Origin: an uncultured Alistipes sp.
GTDB lineage: Bacteria; Bacteroidota; Bacteroidia; Bacteroidales; Rikenellaceae
Assembly: GCA_910587675.1 (NCBI GenBank)
Contig: CAJUMU010000016.1
Span: forward strand, 1 to 40,000
Length of the DNA stretch: 40,000 nt
Reading direction: 5' to 3'
Numbering within the stretch: position 1 is the first letter of the stretch; the number at the start of each line of letters is the position of its first letter. The position numbers were made by a program, and so were the translations under genes. Under the pieces are notes generated by a model. That model made no database searches, had not been told where the DNA came from, and saw nothing but the letters and a program-made list of their open reading frames with translations. Of the stretch, positions 39,365 through 40,000 are shown piece by piece.

Positions 39365-39844
39365 TCAAGGTTCCAACTTAAACATCACTTTCATCAATTC
39401 CATAAAAGATTTACTCTTTATCTCTTTCTCGAATTCCTCGTCGGTGAAATCCGAGTCGCCCACGCGGGCGACGAACTCTACCAAGAAACGGAGGTGAACG
39501 AGACTCTCTATCGGAAACCGAAACGCGCTGTCCCAATCGCCTTGACGAATCACGATAGAATGGTCGCGACCCACCAAGCGACCGATATTGCCAATAGAAC
39601 TCTCGTCGTCATCGAAATCGGATTCAGAATAGTCGACTCTAAATGAGTCTTCGTCGATAAAACTTATTTGGTTGACCAAAACAACCGCTTCGTCTACACG
39701 GATAGAAAAGTCGTATTCGACAACATCGAATTCGTTACACTCTGTCAGGCAATTAATTATCGCAGAGATGTTTTCGCGGCGGCATTGTTGAAAAGCGGCA
39801 TCGCGGGCGGCCAATAACTCTTCGTCGGTACGGAACGTTTTCAT
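39365..39844 (-). CDS. Unrecognised protein, one-domain relative of the 11.3-12.3 kb protein
   Basis: 159 residues, acidic, soluble. The order NISAIINCLTECNEFDVVEYDFSIRVDEAVVLVNQISFIDEDSFRVDYSESDF...DHSIVIR...FPIESLVHLRFLVEFVARV matches each domain of the protein at 11297-12262 (KIIEYLKKHQSLDIIEADMF..., YLDDGSFRIDYSYPKY, VVIR, PRDLVALLNAVKATV). An N-terminal helix (TDEELLAARDAAFQQCRRE) and a charged C-terminal helix are added. Function unknown. Like its relative it lies beside a palindromic repeat (R9) and behind a structured leader. Confidence 0.75.
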   Translation of the reverse strand: MKTFRTDEELLAARDAAFQQCRRENISAIINCLTECNEFDVVEYDFSIRVDEAVVLVNQISFIDEDSFRVDYSESDFDDDESSIGNIGRLVGRDHSIVIRQGDWDSAFRFPIESLVHLRFLVEFVARVGDSDFTDEEFEKEIKSKSFMELMKVMFKLEP

Positions 39845-39865
39845 ATCTTAGTGAATCGGATGGTT

Positions 39866-39949
39866 ATGAAAAACTCGTCGGCAAGGCTCCTATATGACAA
39901 ATCGATGAATGCTAATCTTTTAATAATCAAATAGCCTTGTCCGACGAGT
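39866..39949 (-). terminator. Large hairpin upstream of the one-domain protein gene
   Basis: ACTCGTCGGCAAGGCT (39873-39888) pairs with AGCCTTGTCCGACGAGT (39933-39949) with one bulged base and a 44-base AT-rich loop; on the minus strand TTTTTCA follows. It may be the terminator of a gene outside the window or an attenuator for the gene at 39844. The last 50 bases show nothing else. Confidence 0.6.
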
Positions 39950-40000
39950 AGGAAAAGAAGCGGCGTTGGGTATTAAAAATAACATTCAAATGAAAATCGA

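Overview
The window reads as a chromosome segment of a gut-type Bacteroidota, most likely order Bacteroidales near Alistipes/Rikenellaceae. This rests on the gene content (KDO synthesis set, SecG-LptE-sigma54 operon, HU-CCDC81 protein, M49 peptidase, GH88, GH33, DUF1080), on Bacteroidota promoters (TTG-N18..20-TAnnTTTG) instead of -35/-10 boxes, on the near absence of Shine-Dalgarno sites, and on GC-rich codons with AT-rich spacers. The genus is inference.

Layout. 1-5.9 kb: right part of an integrative element, all on the minus strand (DnaB-type helicase, initiator-like protein with iteron-like repeats inside its gene, two small DNA-binding proteins, an unknown protein, a tyrosine recombinase). 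It is inserted inside a GH88 unsaturated-glucuronyl-hydrolase gene, and only the 3' part of that gene remains in the window. 6.7-10.7 kb: sialidase, thioredoxin-like lipoprotein, metallophosphoesterase lipoprotein and an envelope protein. 10.8-13.4 kb: an accessory island with a probable 6S-like RNA, a candidate small RNA, an unrecognised two-domain protein and complex palindromic repeats. 13.4-17.0 kb: five-gene operon HU-like protein, sigma54 activator, LptE, small acidic protein, SecG. 17.1-19.3 kb: second accessory island with a nucleotidyltransferase/HEPN-like protein, a long RNA-switch-like palindrome and more repeats. 19.3-31.6 kb: a one-way gene train lon, kdsB, kdsA, kdsD, DUF1080, 2TM protein, apbE, Gfo/Idh/MocA, ubiD, HhH protein, rpsU. 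31.9-35.8 kb: dipeptidyl peptidase III, a stand-alone N-terminal fragment of an acyl-CoA synthetase, CysQ. 35.9-38.1 kb: pseudo-receiver, HEAT protein, glycosyltransferase-like membrane protein. 38.4-39.1 kb: rplU-rpmA. 39.1-40 kb: a cruciform-like repeat and a one-domain relative of the 11.3 kb protein.

The most unusual feature is a dispersed family of palindromic repeats (copies near 11.2, 12.9-13.4, 17.1, 18.6-19.1, 19.1-19.3, 34.1, 38.3 and 39.1 kb). Flanks and order are conserved, but several hairpin stems differ completely between copies while staying perfectly self-complementary. They border the accessory genes (the duplicated unknown family and the HEPN-like gene). A second striking signal is a 180-bp nested palindrome at 18.34-18.52 kb with its own promoter, in which one segment can pair with either of two partners, upstream of the HEPN-like gene. 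No tRNA, rRNA, CRISPR array or transposase gene was seen. All calls come from reading the sequence; no database search was run.
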